Shown: one piece after another, positions 56,232-64,000 of the stretch
How positions within the stretch are numbered: position 1 is the stretch's first letter
Layout: each line of letters opens with the position of its first letter
From: Caldilineae bacterium
GTDB taxonomy: Bacteria; Chloroflexota; Anaerolineae; JAAEKA01
Reading direction: 5' to 3'
Assembly (NCBI GenBank): GCA_020634555.1
Contig: JACKBK010000001.1
Coordinates: 124,001 to 188,000, forward strand
DNA: 64,000 nucleotides
Notes under the pieces: model-generated
Told to the model about the DNA's origin: nothing
Seen by the model: the letters and a program-made list of their open reading frames with translations, nothing else
The model's database searches: none
Made by a program: the position numbers and the translations under genes

Positions 56232-56303
56232 GTGAAACGTGAAACGCGATACATGGCCGGCACTGATTGCGCCTTCAGCCACGAGTCACGTTTCACGTTT
56301 CAC
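56232..56303. repeat. Inverted repeat in the gap-pgk spacer
   Basis: GTGAAACGTGAAACG (56232-56246) and CGTTTCACGTTTCAC (56289-56303) form a perfect 15-bp stem around a 42-nt loop. It lies just before the pgk ribosome-binding site and could modulate pgk expression or mark mRNA processing. Confidence 0.55.
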
Positions 56304-56338
56304 AGCGCTGTTATTATCTGGAAACGGCGCGGGTCTGA

Positions 56339-57355
56339 TTACAATCCCTTGTCAACCATCAGCTTGCACAGGTCGGCAACGCGGCTGGAATAACCCCACT
56401 CGTTGTCGTACCAGGTCAGGATCTTGGCCAGGTTGCCATCCAACACCTGGCAGAACGCCAGATCGACGATACTGGAGCGCTCGTCGCCCTTGAAGTCCAT
56501 GCTGACCATCGGCTCCGTAGCCACACCCAGGATGCCCTTCATCGGGCCGTCGGCCGCTGCCGCGGTAAAGGCAGCGCGCAGTTCTTCAGTCGTAGTCGAT
56601 TTCTCCAGATCACAGACGAAGTCCACGATGGAGACCGTGGGTGTCGGCACACGCATTGCCATACCGTCGAACTTGCCCTTGAGGGCAGGAATCACCAGGG
56701 CAACAGCCTTGGCAGCACCGGTGGTGGTGGGGATCATGTTCAACGCAGCGGCACGCGCGCGGCGCGGGTCCTTGTGCGGCAGGTCCAGGATGCGCTGGTC
56801 GTTGGTGTAGGAGTGGATGGTTGTCATCAGGCCCTTGACGATGCCGAAGTTGTCGTTGACAACCTTGGCTGCCGGCGCCAGACAGTTGGTCGTGCAGGAA
56901 GCGTTGGAAACGATGTTGTGCTTGGCCGGGTCGTACATGTCGTCGTTAACACCCAGCACGATGGTGATGTCCTCGTTCTTGGCCGGGGCCGAGATGATGA
57001 CCTTCTTGGCGCCTGCCTTGCGGTGCGCGGCAGCCTTGGTGGCGTCGGTGAACACACCAGTCGACTCGACCACGATGTCCACGCCCAGATCTGCCCACGG
57101 GAGATTGGCGGGATCGCGCTCGGCGAAGACCTTCACCGTCTCGCCGTTGACGACAAGGTTGCCATCAACTACCTCGATGGTTCCAGGAAAGCGGCCATAG
57201 TTGCTGTCATATTTGAGCAACTGCGCGTTTGTTTGTGCGTCGAACAGGTCGTTGATCGCAACAACCTCGAGTTCACCGTCGTACTTCTCCTCGATTGCCT
57301 TCAACACCTGGCGGCCAATGCGGCCAAAGCCATTGATGCCGATACGAACTGTCAT
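56339..57355 (-). CDS. gap: Glyceraldehyde-3-phosphate dehydrogenase, type I
   Basis: The 338-residue NAD-dependent enzyme begins with VRIGINGFGRIGRQVLKA (Rossmann fold) and has the catalytic Cys in NIVSNASCTTNCLAP, with His later in IHSYTNDQR. The aspartate after the second beta strand (INDLF) favours NAD over NADP. It is upstream of pgk, the usual glycolytic pair. The leader contains TATACT with only a weak -35 match, so I do not list its promoter. Confidence 0.97.
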   Translation of the reverse strand: MTVRIGINGFGRIGRQVLKAIEEKYDGELEVVAINDLFDAQTNAQLLKYDSNYGRFPGTIEVVDGNLVVNGETVKVFAERDPANLPWADLGVDIVVESTGVFTDATKAAAHRKAGAKKVIISAPAKNEDITIVLGVNDDMYDPAKHNIVSNASCTTNCLAPAAKVVNDNFGIVKGLMTTIHSYTNDQRILDLPHKDPRRARAAALNMIPTTTGAAKAVALVIPALKGKFDGMAMRVPTPTVSIVDFVCDLEKSTTTEELRAAFTAAAADGPMKGILGVATEPMVSMDFKGDERSSIVDLAFCQVLDGNLAKILTWYDNEWGYSSRVADLCKLMVDKGL

Positions 57356-57492
57356 GTTTTCCTCCTAAAAATCTGAGTTTTGGTCCGACTATTTGTCGAT
57401 AGCGCCAGTGCTTTCACCGGCTGTCACGTACTTGTTACCACAAGTTCAAGTATATCACACCTGCCGCGAAATGGCATATGATCCAGCGCATG

Positions 57493-58788
57493 TTACAAGG
57501 CTGGTTCCGCGTAGATGTCCAGGATCACACGCGCCAGCTTGGCCGAGTCGTGCCGCCAGGGGCGCTCCTCGTCGATCAGATCCGCGGTCAGCAGAGTGTA
57601 TTCGCTGGGTGCTTGCGCGGGCAGGGCGACCGGTTTCAGATGCGCCTGCTCACCGCTGCTGGCGATGATCCGGTCGTTGGCCAGCACCGCGGGAAACAGA
57701 TTGCCAACATGCCGTCGCAGCGCCTGCACATGGTCGTCCACGTCAAAGCCTTCAGTTTCGCCCGGCTGCGTCGCCACGTTGCAGACATAGACCTTACGCG
57801 CCTTGGATGCAAGAATGGCCGCGGCGATGCTGGGCACCAGCACGTTGGGCAATACGCTGGTGAACAGACTGCCAGGACCCGCCACGATCAAGTCAGCTTG
57901 CAGGATCGCCTTGATAGCCTCCGGGTAGGCTGGCACAGAATCCGGCTCCAGATAAACGCGCTCGACGCGGCTACTGGCGGCCGGAATCGCGGACTCGCCG
58001 ACGACCCGCTGCCAACCGTAGCCGTTGGTTTCCGACTCGACGCGCACCTCAGCCGCCAGCGTAACATCTTTCAGGGTAGAGGGAATCACACGGCCGCGCA
58101 CCGCCAGCACCCGGCTCGACTCGACAACGCCCTGCTCAAAGCTGCCTGTGATCTCCGCCATGGCCGCGATGAAGAGGTTGCCAAAGTTGTGTCCGCTCAG
58201 CCCCATTTCGTCGGCGAAGCGATACTGAAAGAGATGCCCTGTCAGATTTTCGGCGTCGGAAAGAGCCACCAGGCACTGGCGGATGTCGCCGGGCGGCGGC
58301 ATTCCAGTTGCCTGGCGCAGCTTGCCGGAGCTGCCGCCATCATCCGCGACTGACACGATGGCGGTGATGTTGTCTGAGTGAACCTTGAGGCCGCGCAACA
58401 AGGTGGACAGACCGGTGCCGCCGCCCAGCGCCACGATGCGCGGCCCCCGCCGCCGCTGATGGTGGCGAAAGACCCGCTCACCGACGTTCTCCTGGTTGGG
58501 CGCGAGAAAGGGGCGCAGCAGCGACTGGTTGATCTTCAGCAGCGCGAGCACGATCAGGCCGGTGCCCAGGCTGCCTAGCAGCACAGCGCGCACCGGCCGG
58601 CTGAAGAACTGCAGGGTCAGGTAGTAGGTGACGGTGGGAAATGTCAGGTCGCTGTACAACTGCCGCAACAAATACGCCAGTCCCAGGCTGATCAGGACGA
58701 TGCCCAGAATGAGAACAAGCAGCCAGCGCTTGACGTGCATGCCAGGCCGCAGCCAGATAAGGGGTGAATTCTGTCCATCTCCGTTCAT
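57493..58788 (-). CDS. yvcK: YvcK/CofD-like gluconeogenesis factor with N-terminal membrane segment
   Basis: The 431-residue protein has two N-terminal hydrophobic helices (WLLVLILGIVLISLGLAYLL and AVLLGSLGTGLIVLALLKI). The CofD-like domain follows with RIVALGGGTGLSTLLRGLK, SVADDGGSSGKLR and LPPPGDIR-like GMPPPGDIRQCLVAL. YvcK binds UDP-sugars and supports growth on gluconeogenic carbon and cell-envelope work in Firmicutes and Mycobacteria. The membrane extension is typical of Chloroflexota/Actinobacteria-like versions. I chose the ATG at 58788, just inside a strong promoter. Confidence 0.92.
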   Translation of the reverse strand: MNGDGQNSPLIWLRPGMHVKRWLLVLILGIVLISLGLAYLLRQLYSDLTFPTVTYYLTLQFFSRPVRAVLLGSLGTGLIVLALLKINQSLLRPFLAPNQENVGERVFRHHQRRRGPRIVALGGGTGLSTLLRGLKVHSDNITAIVSVADDGGSSGKLRQATGMPPPGDIRQCLVALSDAENLTGHLFQYRFADEMGLSGHNFGNLFIAAMAEITGSFEQGVVESSRVLAVRGRVIPSTLKDVTLAAEVRVESETNGYGWQRVVGESAIPAASSRVERVYLEPDSVPAYPEAIKAILQADLIVAGPGSLFTSVLPNVLVPSIAAAILASKARKVYVCNVATQPGETEGFDVDDHVQALRRHVGNLFPAVLANDRIIASSGEQAHLKPVALPAQAPSEYTLLTADLIDEERPWRHDSAKLARVILDIYAEPAL

Positions 58789-58825
58789 TGGCGCCACCCA
58801 CTCGGAGTACGAGGGTTGTGCTGGG

Positions 58826-58854
58826 ATTATAGCTGATGGTAGATGGCTAGTCAA
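58826..58854 (-). promoter_or_regulatory. Promoter of yvcK
   Basis: The minus strand carries TTGACT (58849-58854), a 17-bp spacer and a perfect TATAAT (58826-58831), with a ~30-nt leader before 58788. Confidence 0.75.
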
Positions 58855-58922
58855 AGGGAACGAGAAAGAGGGGCGGAGAGGAAACGAGGAAAGGAGAAAG
58901 AAGAAAGAAGCTGTTTCTAACG

Positions 58923-59131
58923 GATTCTCTGGATGCAGGAAGTTGTCGTTGTAAAGGACGCCCGCCGGAGGCTCCCCACTGCGCTCCGCTCCGGGGTGCT
59001 ACGCAAAGCCATCCGGCTACCCGCTGCGGGACGCAAGCAGCAAGTTGCAAGCCCGCTGGGCTACGGAATCCGTAGGCCCGTAGGGCCTTTCACGTTGTAG
59101 CCCGATCCGTTTGACGGTCGGGCGGCCGCAC
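58923..59131. repeat. Dispersed repeat, long form
   Basis: This 209-bp segment is the inverted, longer copy of 22548-22667. Both ends match closely (GGATGCAGGAAGTTGTCGTT and CCCGATCCGTTTGACGGTCG), while ~85-110 bp in the middle are absent from the other copy. It occupies most of the gene-free stretch 58789-59203. No open frame is supported. Confidence 0.75.
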
Positions 59132-59203
59132 ACCCCCAGAATCCGACAGAATGAAAGAAGAAATCACTCCGCGGAGTTCGCTTCCCCAGATGCGACCGGC
59201 TAC

Positions 59204-60742
59204 CTACGCCTGCCAGCGCGGCCGGTACTGGATTGCTTCGGCCAGATGCACCGTCTCGATTCGTTCCGAGCCGGCCAGGTCGGCGATGGTGCGGGCCAGC
59301 TTGAGAGTGCGGTGGTAGGCGCGGGCGCTCATGTGTAGCTGGCGCATGGCGGCGCGCAGCAGGCTGTGGCCGGCGTCGTCCACCGGGCAGAACTCGCGGA
59401 TCTCACCCGGTCCCATGTCGGCGTTGGTAGCGATCGTCCGTCCGTCGGCCAGCGCAGCAAAACGCCGCCGCTGCACCTCCCGGGCCGCCTCGATGCGCTC
59501 GCGGATGGTGTGCGAGGTCTCACCGCGGTGGCGGTCGCTGAGCTTCTCGAAGTCCACCCGCGGCACCTCGACGTGGATGTCGATGCGGTCCAGCAGCGGG
59601 CCGGACAGCCGCTTTTGGTAGCGGGTCACAGTCGCCATGCTGCACGTGCATTCGTGCTGCGAATCGCCGAACCAACCACAAGGGCAGGGGTTCATCGCGC
59701 CCACAAGCATAAAATTGGCGGGAAAACTCATCGACCCCTGGGCGCGGCTGATGGTGACGACCTTGTCCTCCAGCGGCTGGCGCAGGGTTTCCAGGTTGCG
59801 CGGTCCGAACTCCGGCAATTCGTCCAGAAACAACACACCGCGGTGCGCGAGGCTGATCTCGCCGGGACGCGGCAGGCGCCCGCCGCCCACCAATCCGGCG
59901 TGGCTGATGGTGTGGTGCGGGGCGCGAAAGGGGCGGTGGTTGATCAGCGGTGTGTCGCCGGGCAACATGCCCGTCACCGAGTAGATGCGCGTGATGTCCA
60001 GCGCCTCTGAGAGGTCGAGCTTGGGCAGAATCGACGGCAGCGAGCGGGCCATCAATGTCTTGCCGGCGCCGGGCGGGCCGGTCATCAGGCAGTTGTGCGC
60101 ACCGGCCGCCGCTACCTCCAGCGCCCGTTTGACCATCTCCTGCCCCTTGATGTCGGCAAAGTCCACCGTGTAGACTGGGTCGTCCACCTCGTCCAACACC
60201 TGGCTGTGCTCGTAGGGCGGAATGGGATCGAAGTCGCGCAGGTGCGACACCAGCGCCGACATAGAAGGGACCGGAATCACGTCGATGCCGTCGATCAGCG
60301 CCGCTTCGGGCGCGTCCACCTCAGGCAGGTACACCGTCTGAATGCCGGTTTGCTGCGCCATGTGCGCCATCGGCAGCACGCCGTTGATGTGGCGCAGGCC
60401 GCCGTCCAGGCTCAGCTCACCGATGAAGAGCGCGTTCTCCAGCCGCTCCAGGGGCACCTGGTCGCTGGCAGCCAGCAGGCCAACGGCAATAGGCAGATCG
60501 TAGACCGGCCCCACCTTGCGCAGATCAGCCGGCGCCAGGTTAACGGTTACGCGGCCGCGCGGGTAGCGCAACGCCGAGTTGAACAGCGCGGCCCGCACGC
60601 GCTCGGTCGACTCCTTGACGGCCGCGTCGGGCAGGCCCACCAGCACGATGGATGGCAAGGCGTTGCTGTAGATATCGACTTCCACCTCGACGGCCGTTCC
60701 CTCCAGGCCGATGACTGAACAACTGACGACTTTGGCGAGCAT
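59204..60742 (-). CDS. comM: ComM/YifB Mg-chelatase-like AAA+ ATPase
   Basis: The 512-residue protein has the N-terminal ComM-type domain (SCSVIGLEGTAVEVEVDI), a Walker A GPPGAGKTLMARSLPSIL, Walker B GVLFLDELPEF, and the C-terminal Mg_chelatase_C region with CPCGWFGD and CTC zinc-like cysteines. ComM is a hexameric helicase that helps integrate incoming DNA during natural transformation. GAGGGG precedes the ATG. Its promoter is back-to-back with that of the TrmB gene. Confidence 0.95.
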   Translation of the reverse strand: MLAKVVSCSVIGLEGTAVEVEVDIYSNALPSIVLVGLPDAAVKESTERVRAALFNSALRYPRGRVTVNLAPADLRKVGPVYDLPIAVGLLAASDQVPLERLENALFIGELSLDGGLRHINGVLPMAHMAQQTGIQTVYLPEVDAPEAALIDGIDVIPVPSMSALVSHLRDFDPIPPYEHSQVLDEVDDPVYTVDFADIKGQEMVKRALEVAAAGAHNCLMTGPPGAGKTLMARSLPSILPKLDLSEALDITRIYSVTGMLPGDTPLINHRPFRAPHHTISHAGLVGGGRLPRPGEISLAHRGVLFLDELPEFGPRNLETLRQPLEDKVVTISRAQGSMSFPANFMLVGAMNPCPCGWFGDSQHECTCSMATVTRYQKRLSGPLLDRIDIHVEVPRVDFEKLSDRHRGETSHTIRERIEAAREVQRRRFAALADGRTIATNADMGPGEIREFCPVDDAGHSLLRAAMRQLHMSARAYHRTLKLARTIADLAGSERIETVHLAEAIQYRPRWQA

Positions 60743-60798
60743 ACATCCCCTCTTCCAGAGACAATTGCGGTGGCTTGCGCCGTTCTCAAATCACGCGA

Positions 60799-60827
60799 AT
60801 TCTACCTCAGTTTCAACCAATCGACAA
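60799..60827 (-). promoter_or_regulatory. Promoter of comM
   Basis: TTGTCG (60822-60827), a 17-bp spacer and TAGAAT (60799-60804) on the minus strand give a ~50-nt leader. Confidence 0.6.
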
Positions 60828-60839
60828 GACCGTTGGGGC

Positions 60840-60868
60840 TTGACAGGGTACCGGAAAAATGATATAGT
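60840..60868 (+). promoter_or_regulatory. Promoter of the TrmB-permease operon
   Basis: A perfect TTGACA (60840-60845), a 17-bp spacer and TATAGT (60863-60868) face away from the comM promoter only 13 bp to the left. Confidence 0.8.
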
Positions 60869-60911
60869 CGTTGTGATCCTAACTACTACGACTAAGAAAG
60901 GCAAGCATCGC

Positions 60912-61715
60912 GTGACTGCAGTTCGCCGTCTGCAAGATCTCAACTTCTCCGAATACGAAGCCAAGGCCTATATAGCGCTGGTGCAATCCAGCCCGGCCAC
61001 CGGCTATCAGGTGAGCAAGGACTCGGGGGTGCCGCGCTCCATGGTCTACGAGGTGCTCAACAAGCTGGTAGCCCGCGGCGCAGCAGTCAGCAGCCCGGCG
61101 GAGCGGACCACACTGTATGCACCCGTGCGCCCCGACGAGCTACTGGATCGCCTGCGCCACGAGTTCGAAGTACAACTGGATGCGGCGCGCCACGCCCTGG
61201 CAGCACTATCTGAATCCCGGCAAATGGACTACGTCTGGAACATTGAGGGCAGTGAGAACATCCTGGCCAAGGCGCGCGACATGATCGATGGCGCGGAAGG
61301 CCAGGTTCACGTTGGCATGTTGCCCGAAACCCTGCCGGCGCTGCGCGATAGCTTGCTGCGCGCGGTGGGGAGGAGCGTCGATGTGATCATCAACACAACC
61401 GCGCCCATCTCCCTGCCAGACGTGCGGGTCGTCGTCACCCCGTTGGTGCTGGACGACGTCGGCCAGCTCGGCACCCAGGGACTGATGCTGACCTCCGACA
61501 GCACACAGGCGCTGGTGAGCCAGCGGCTGGATATCGCTGACGCGCGCGCTGCCTGGACTGCCAATCCCCTCCTGGCTTTCGTGGTTGAGCAACATATGCG
61601 TACCGATATGGTGATTCCGCGGCTGTTCGAGCTGCTTGGGCAGCGGGCGTTGGACGTGCTCGAAGACAAGGATCGCGCCGTTTTTGCATCCGTGCTGGGC
61701 ATCGAGGCCACATGA
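60912..61715 (+). CDS. TrmB-family transcriptional regulator
   Basis: The 267-residue protein has a winged helix-turn-helix of the TrmB type (LQDLNFSEYEAKAYIALVQSS...GYQVSKDSGVPRSMVYEVLNKLVARGA). A coiled coil and a C-terminal effector domain (LAKARDMIDGAEGQVHVGMLPE) follow. I chose the GTG at 60912, which starts VTAVRRLQDLNF; an in-frame GTG at 60873 would lie at the transcription start itself. Its stop overlaps the permease ATG by 4 bp. Relatives regulate sugar transport, but here it is coupled to a MacB-like permease, so it probably controls that efflux system. Confidence 0.9.
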   Translation: MTAVRRLQDLNFSEYEAKAYIALVQSSPATGYQVSKDSGVPRSMVYEVLNKLVARGAAVSSPAERTTLYAPVRPDELLDRLRHEFEVQLDAARHALAALSESRQMDYVWNIEGSENILAKARDMIDGAEGQVHVGMLPETLPALRDSLLRAVGRSVDVIINTTAPISLPDVRVVVTPLVLDDVGQLGTQGLMLTSDSTQALVSQRLDIADARAAWTANPLLAFVVEQHMRTDMVIPRLFELLGQRALDVLEDKDRAVFASVLGIEAT

Positions 61716-63967
61716 TCCTCAAAAACCTCTGGCGTCGCAAGACCCGAACCTTGTTGACCGTGCTGGGCATTGCCATCGGCGTTGCCGCCGTTGTCTCGCT
61801 GGGAGCAATCGGGGCCGGCATCGTTGAGAGCTATGGATCGATTCTGTCCAACCCAACCACCGACATCACCGTGTCGCAGAAGGACGCGATCGACATCAGC
61901 TTCAGCGCGCTGGACGAGGATCTTCTGCCGCGCATCCAGGCCGTTCCCGGCGTCGAGGTTGTCGATCCGGTCGTGGTTGGGTTCGTCCAGAGCGAGAACC
62001 TGCCCTTCTTCATCGTCTTTGGCTATGAGACAGACTCGCTGGCGATCCGTCGTTACAACGTAGTCGAGGGAAAACCGATCACCGGGCAACGAGAGATCTT
62101 GCTGGGAATGAAGGCTGCCGAGGATCTGAAACTGGGCGTCGGCGGCACGGTGCGGCTCTACGGCGTCCCCTACCAGATCGTCGGCATCTACGAGACCGGC
62201 CAGGCGCTGGAGGAAGGCGGCGGTGTGGTGTCTCTGGCAGAGGCACAGGAGATCGCCAGCAAGCCACGCCAGGTCAACGCGTTCCAGATCAAGACCCGGC
62301 GTCCCGACGAAGCTGATGCCGTCATCGAACGCCTGCAAACGCTCTTCCCCGATCTGTCGATCTCGAAAGGTTCCGGCAACAGCGCGGCGCAGGAGTGGGT
62401 CGGCATGATCCAGGCGATGGCCTGGGGTATTGCAGCCATCGCCATCATCGTTGGCGGGCTGGGTATGATGAACACCATGGTCATGTCGGTGTTTGAACGC
62501 ACCCGCGAGATCGGCGTGCTGCGCGCGCTGGGCTGGCGACGCGGCCGGGTGATGCGGCTGATCCTGAGCGAGGCGGTGGTGCTCAGTATCCTGGGCGGGC
62601 TGCTGGGAGTGCTGCTGGGAGTTGCCCTGGTTCAAGCTGCAGCGAGTATGCCTGGCTATGGCACGCTGATGACCGGTAGATATTCGGCCGGCCTCTTTGC
62701 GCAGGGTATGCTGACGGCCATTCTGTTGGGCACAGTTGGCGGCATCTATCCGGCGTGGTGGGCCAGCAAGCTGACCCCGATCGAGGCGCTGCGCTACGAA
62801 GGAGGCGCCTCTGGCAGCAGTCGCCGCAGGAAGAAGAGCGACGAAAGTGCCGCAGCATCAGCCAGCCGCTTGCCGCCCGCGCTCCGGGATCTGGGCCGGC
62901 GGAAAGTGCGCACGGTTCTGACGGTGCTGGGGATCGGTGTGGGTGTGGCTGCCATCGTGGCCCTCAACGGCATCAGCGAAGGGATGATCCAGCAGCTCAA
63001 CCAGTTTGCCGGCGGCAGCAGCATGGGAGACCTGACGCTGATGCAGCGCGGCGTGCCCGATATGTCGCTCTCGGCCATCGATGAACGAGTTGGGCGCGCC
63101 ATAGGCGGCATGCCCGAGGTCGAGTCGGTGTCCGGCATGGTGCTGGGATTCTCCAGCCAGCCCGGCATGCCTTTCTTTATCATCTCCGGTCTCGATCCCA
63201 ACTCGCCGGCTATGCGCCACTTCACGGTGGCGGAAGGACGCCACATCCAACGTCCTAACGAGATGCTGTTGGGACGCGCGGCTGCCAACGCGCTCAAGAA
63301 GGGTGTTGGCGACACCATGCAGGTGCTCAACGGATCCTACCGCATTGTGGGCGTCTTCGAGACCGGCGTCGGCTACGAGGAGTCGGGCGGCGTATTTGCC
63401 CTGAGCGAGGCGCAGGCGATCCTGAATCGGCCGCGCCAGGTCAGCTACTTGCTGGTGGACGTGCGCAACCCGCAGGATGTCGAGTATGTGCGCCAGGCTG
63501 TCGAGCAGCGTTTCGAGGATGTCAAGGCGTCGGTGAGCACTGAGTTCGCCCAAAACACCGACGACATCCAGACATTGCAGTCCATGACCGGCGCGATCAT
63601 CCTGATGGCGCTGATCGTCGGCGGCATCGTGATTCTCAACACCATGATCATGACCATCTACGAGCGGACCCGGGAAATCGGCACGCTGCGCGCGCTGGGG
63701 TGGCGCAAGCGGCGCATCCTCAGCACGGTGGTGCGCGAGGCGGTGTTGCTCTCTGCTTTGGCCGGTGTGGCCGGCATCCTGATGGGAATCGGGATGATCG
63801 AGCTGGCTGCGCTGGCGCCGGCCGCAGCCTATTTGCAAGGCACGTTTACATCGCAAGCGCTGGCTGAAACGATGGTCATCGCGATCGGACTCGGCGTTTT
63901 GGGCGGTCTTTATCCTGCATGGCGAGCCAGCCGGCTCAGCCCGGTCGAGGCGCTGCGCTACGAATAG
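61712..63967 (+). CDS. Double FtsX/MacB-type ABC permease
   Basis: The 751-residue protein contains two consecutive FtsX/MacB permeases. Each has an N-terminal helix (RKTRTLLTVLGIAIGVAAVVSL, RRKVRTVLTVLGIGVGVAAIVAL), a MacB-like external domain, and a three-helix C-terminal block ending WWASKLTPIEALRYEGG or WRASRLSPVEALRYE. Such pairs normally are two subunits of an ABC transporter acting on lipids, lipoproteins or peptides at the membrane; here they are fused. A SGSSRRRKKSDESAAAS linker joins the halves. Another ATG with AGAAGG upstream lies at 63997, probably the next gene and possibly the ATPase. Confidence 0.93.
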   Translation: MILKNLWRRKTRTLLTVLGIAIGVAAVVSLGAIGAGIVESYGSILSNPTTDITVSQKDAIDISFSALDEDLLPRIQAVPGVEVVDPVVVGFVQSENLPFFIVFGYETDSLAIRRYNVVEGKPITGQREILLGMKAAEDLKLGVGGTVRLYGVPYQIVGIYETGQALEEGGGVVSLAEAQEIASKPRQVNAFQIKTRRPDEADAVIERLQTLFPDLSISKGSGNSAAQEWVGMIQAMAWGIAAIAIIVGGLGMMNTMVMSVFERTREIGVLRALGWRRGRVMRLILSEAVVLSILGGLLGVLLGVALVQAAASMPGYGTLMTGRYSAGLFAQGMLTAILLGTVGGIYPAWWASKLTPIEALRYEGGASGSSRRRKKSDESAAASASRLPPALRDLGRRKVRTVLTVLGIGVGVAAIVALNGISEGMIQQLNQFAGGSSMGDLTLMQRGVPDMSLSAIDERVGRAIGGMPEVESVSGMVLGFSSQPGMPFFIISGLDPNSPAMRHFTVAEGRHIQRPNEMLLGRAAANALKKGVGDTMQVLNGSYRIVGVFETGVGYEESGGVFALSEAQAILNRPRQVSYLLVDVRNPQDVEYVRQAVEQRFEDVKASVSTEFAQNTDDIQTLQSMTGAIILMALIVGGIVILNTMIMTIYERTREIGTLRALGWRKRRILSTVVREAVLLSALAGVAGILMGIGMIELAALAPAAAYLQGTFTSQALAETMVIAIGLGVLGGLYPAWRASRLSPVEALRYE

Positions 63968-64000
63968 CTGCTATTCATAAGAAGGTTGTAACTGCTATGC

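Noticed and set aside
1..64000. CRISPR arrays, tRNA or rRNA genes, prophage or complete insertion sequences.
   Set aside because: I looked for regular direct repeats, cloverleaf ends, rRNA-like sequence and transposase motifs and found none. Short or diverged tRNAs could still be missed by eye.

Overview
The window is 64 kb of moderately GC-rich bacterial chromosome with dense genes on both strands, about 56 protein-coding genes, and no rRNA, tRNA, CRISPR array, phage or transposase gene that I could find. Several features point to Chloroflexota (Anaerolineae/Caldilineae-like): a fused pyrF-pyrE gene, a circularly permuted ATP-grasp/alpha-E/transglutaminase operon, PHA-type regulators, a TAVTLSS tail on a secreted protein, and many short palindromic intergenic repeats. 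This assignment is an inference from gene content.

The first half (1-33,180) is an electron-transfer region. It holds a NapC/NirT-type multiheme cytochrome (1-1692, running off the left edge), a sensor kinase/regulator pair (1808-3879), and a Rieske / cytochrome b / 14-heme cytochrome operon (4116-7590). A 10-heme lipoprotein built from two copies of one 5-heme unit follows (7961-10171). Next is an operon of small membrane protein, octaheme cytochrome, 4x[4Fe-4S] subunit and NrfD-like quinone subunit (10649-13865). Further right are a mono/diheme lipoprotein (20626), an OmcA/MtrC-like decaheme lipoprotein with a collagen-like stalk (26306-28660), a second kinase/regulator pair (29064-31830), and a second small-membrane-protein plus octaheme unit (31971-33180). 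The two octaheme operons share a 13-bp GGGG-N6-CCC site set exactly 25 bp from a -10 hexamer. They therefore look like one regulon, probably controlled by the NarL-type regulators. Inserted among these are a secreted protein, an amino-acid oxidase-like flavoprotein, a 4-TM protein, an acetyltransferase, a TetR-controlled flavodoxin operon, a STAS-like membrane protein, a Nudix hydrolase and a very large FAD/Fe-S dehydrogenase.

The second half (33,342-63,967) is mostly housekeeping. It has a patatin phospholipase, a PHA regulator and a phasin-like protein, then the pyrimidine operon pyrFE-pyrB-pyrD-pyrK. Fatty-acid genes follow (acyl-CoA ligase, acyl-CoA dehydrogenase) with OsmC, Uma2 and a methyltransferase between them. 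Then come a tandem solute-binding lipoprotein with an MscS channel, the ATP-grasp/alpha-E/transglutaminase operon, gap-pgk, yvcK, comM, and a TrmB regulator overlapping a double FtsX/MacB permease.

Many genes have clear sigma70-type promoters with 17-bp spacers, and several strong hairpins separate units. Coordinates use my chosen starts, based on ribosome-binding sites, overlaps and homology.
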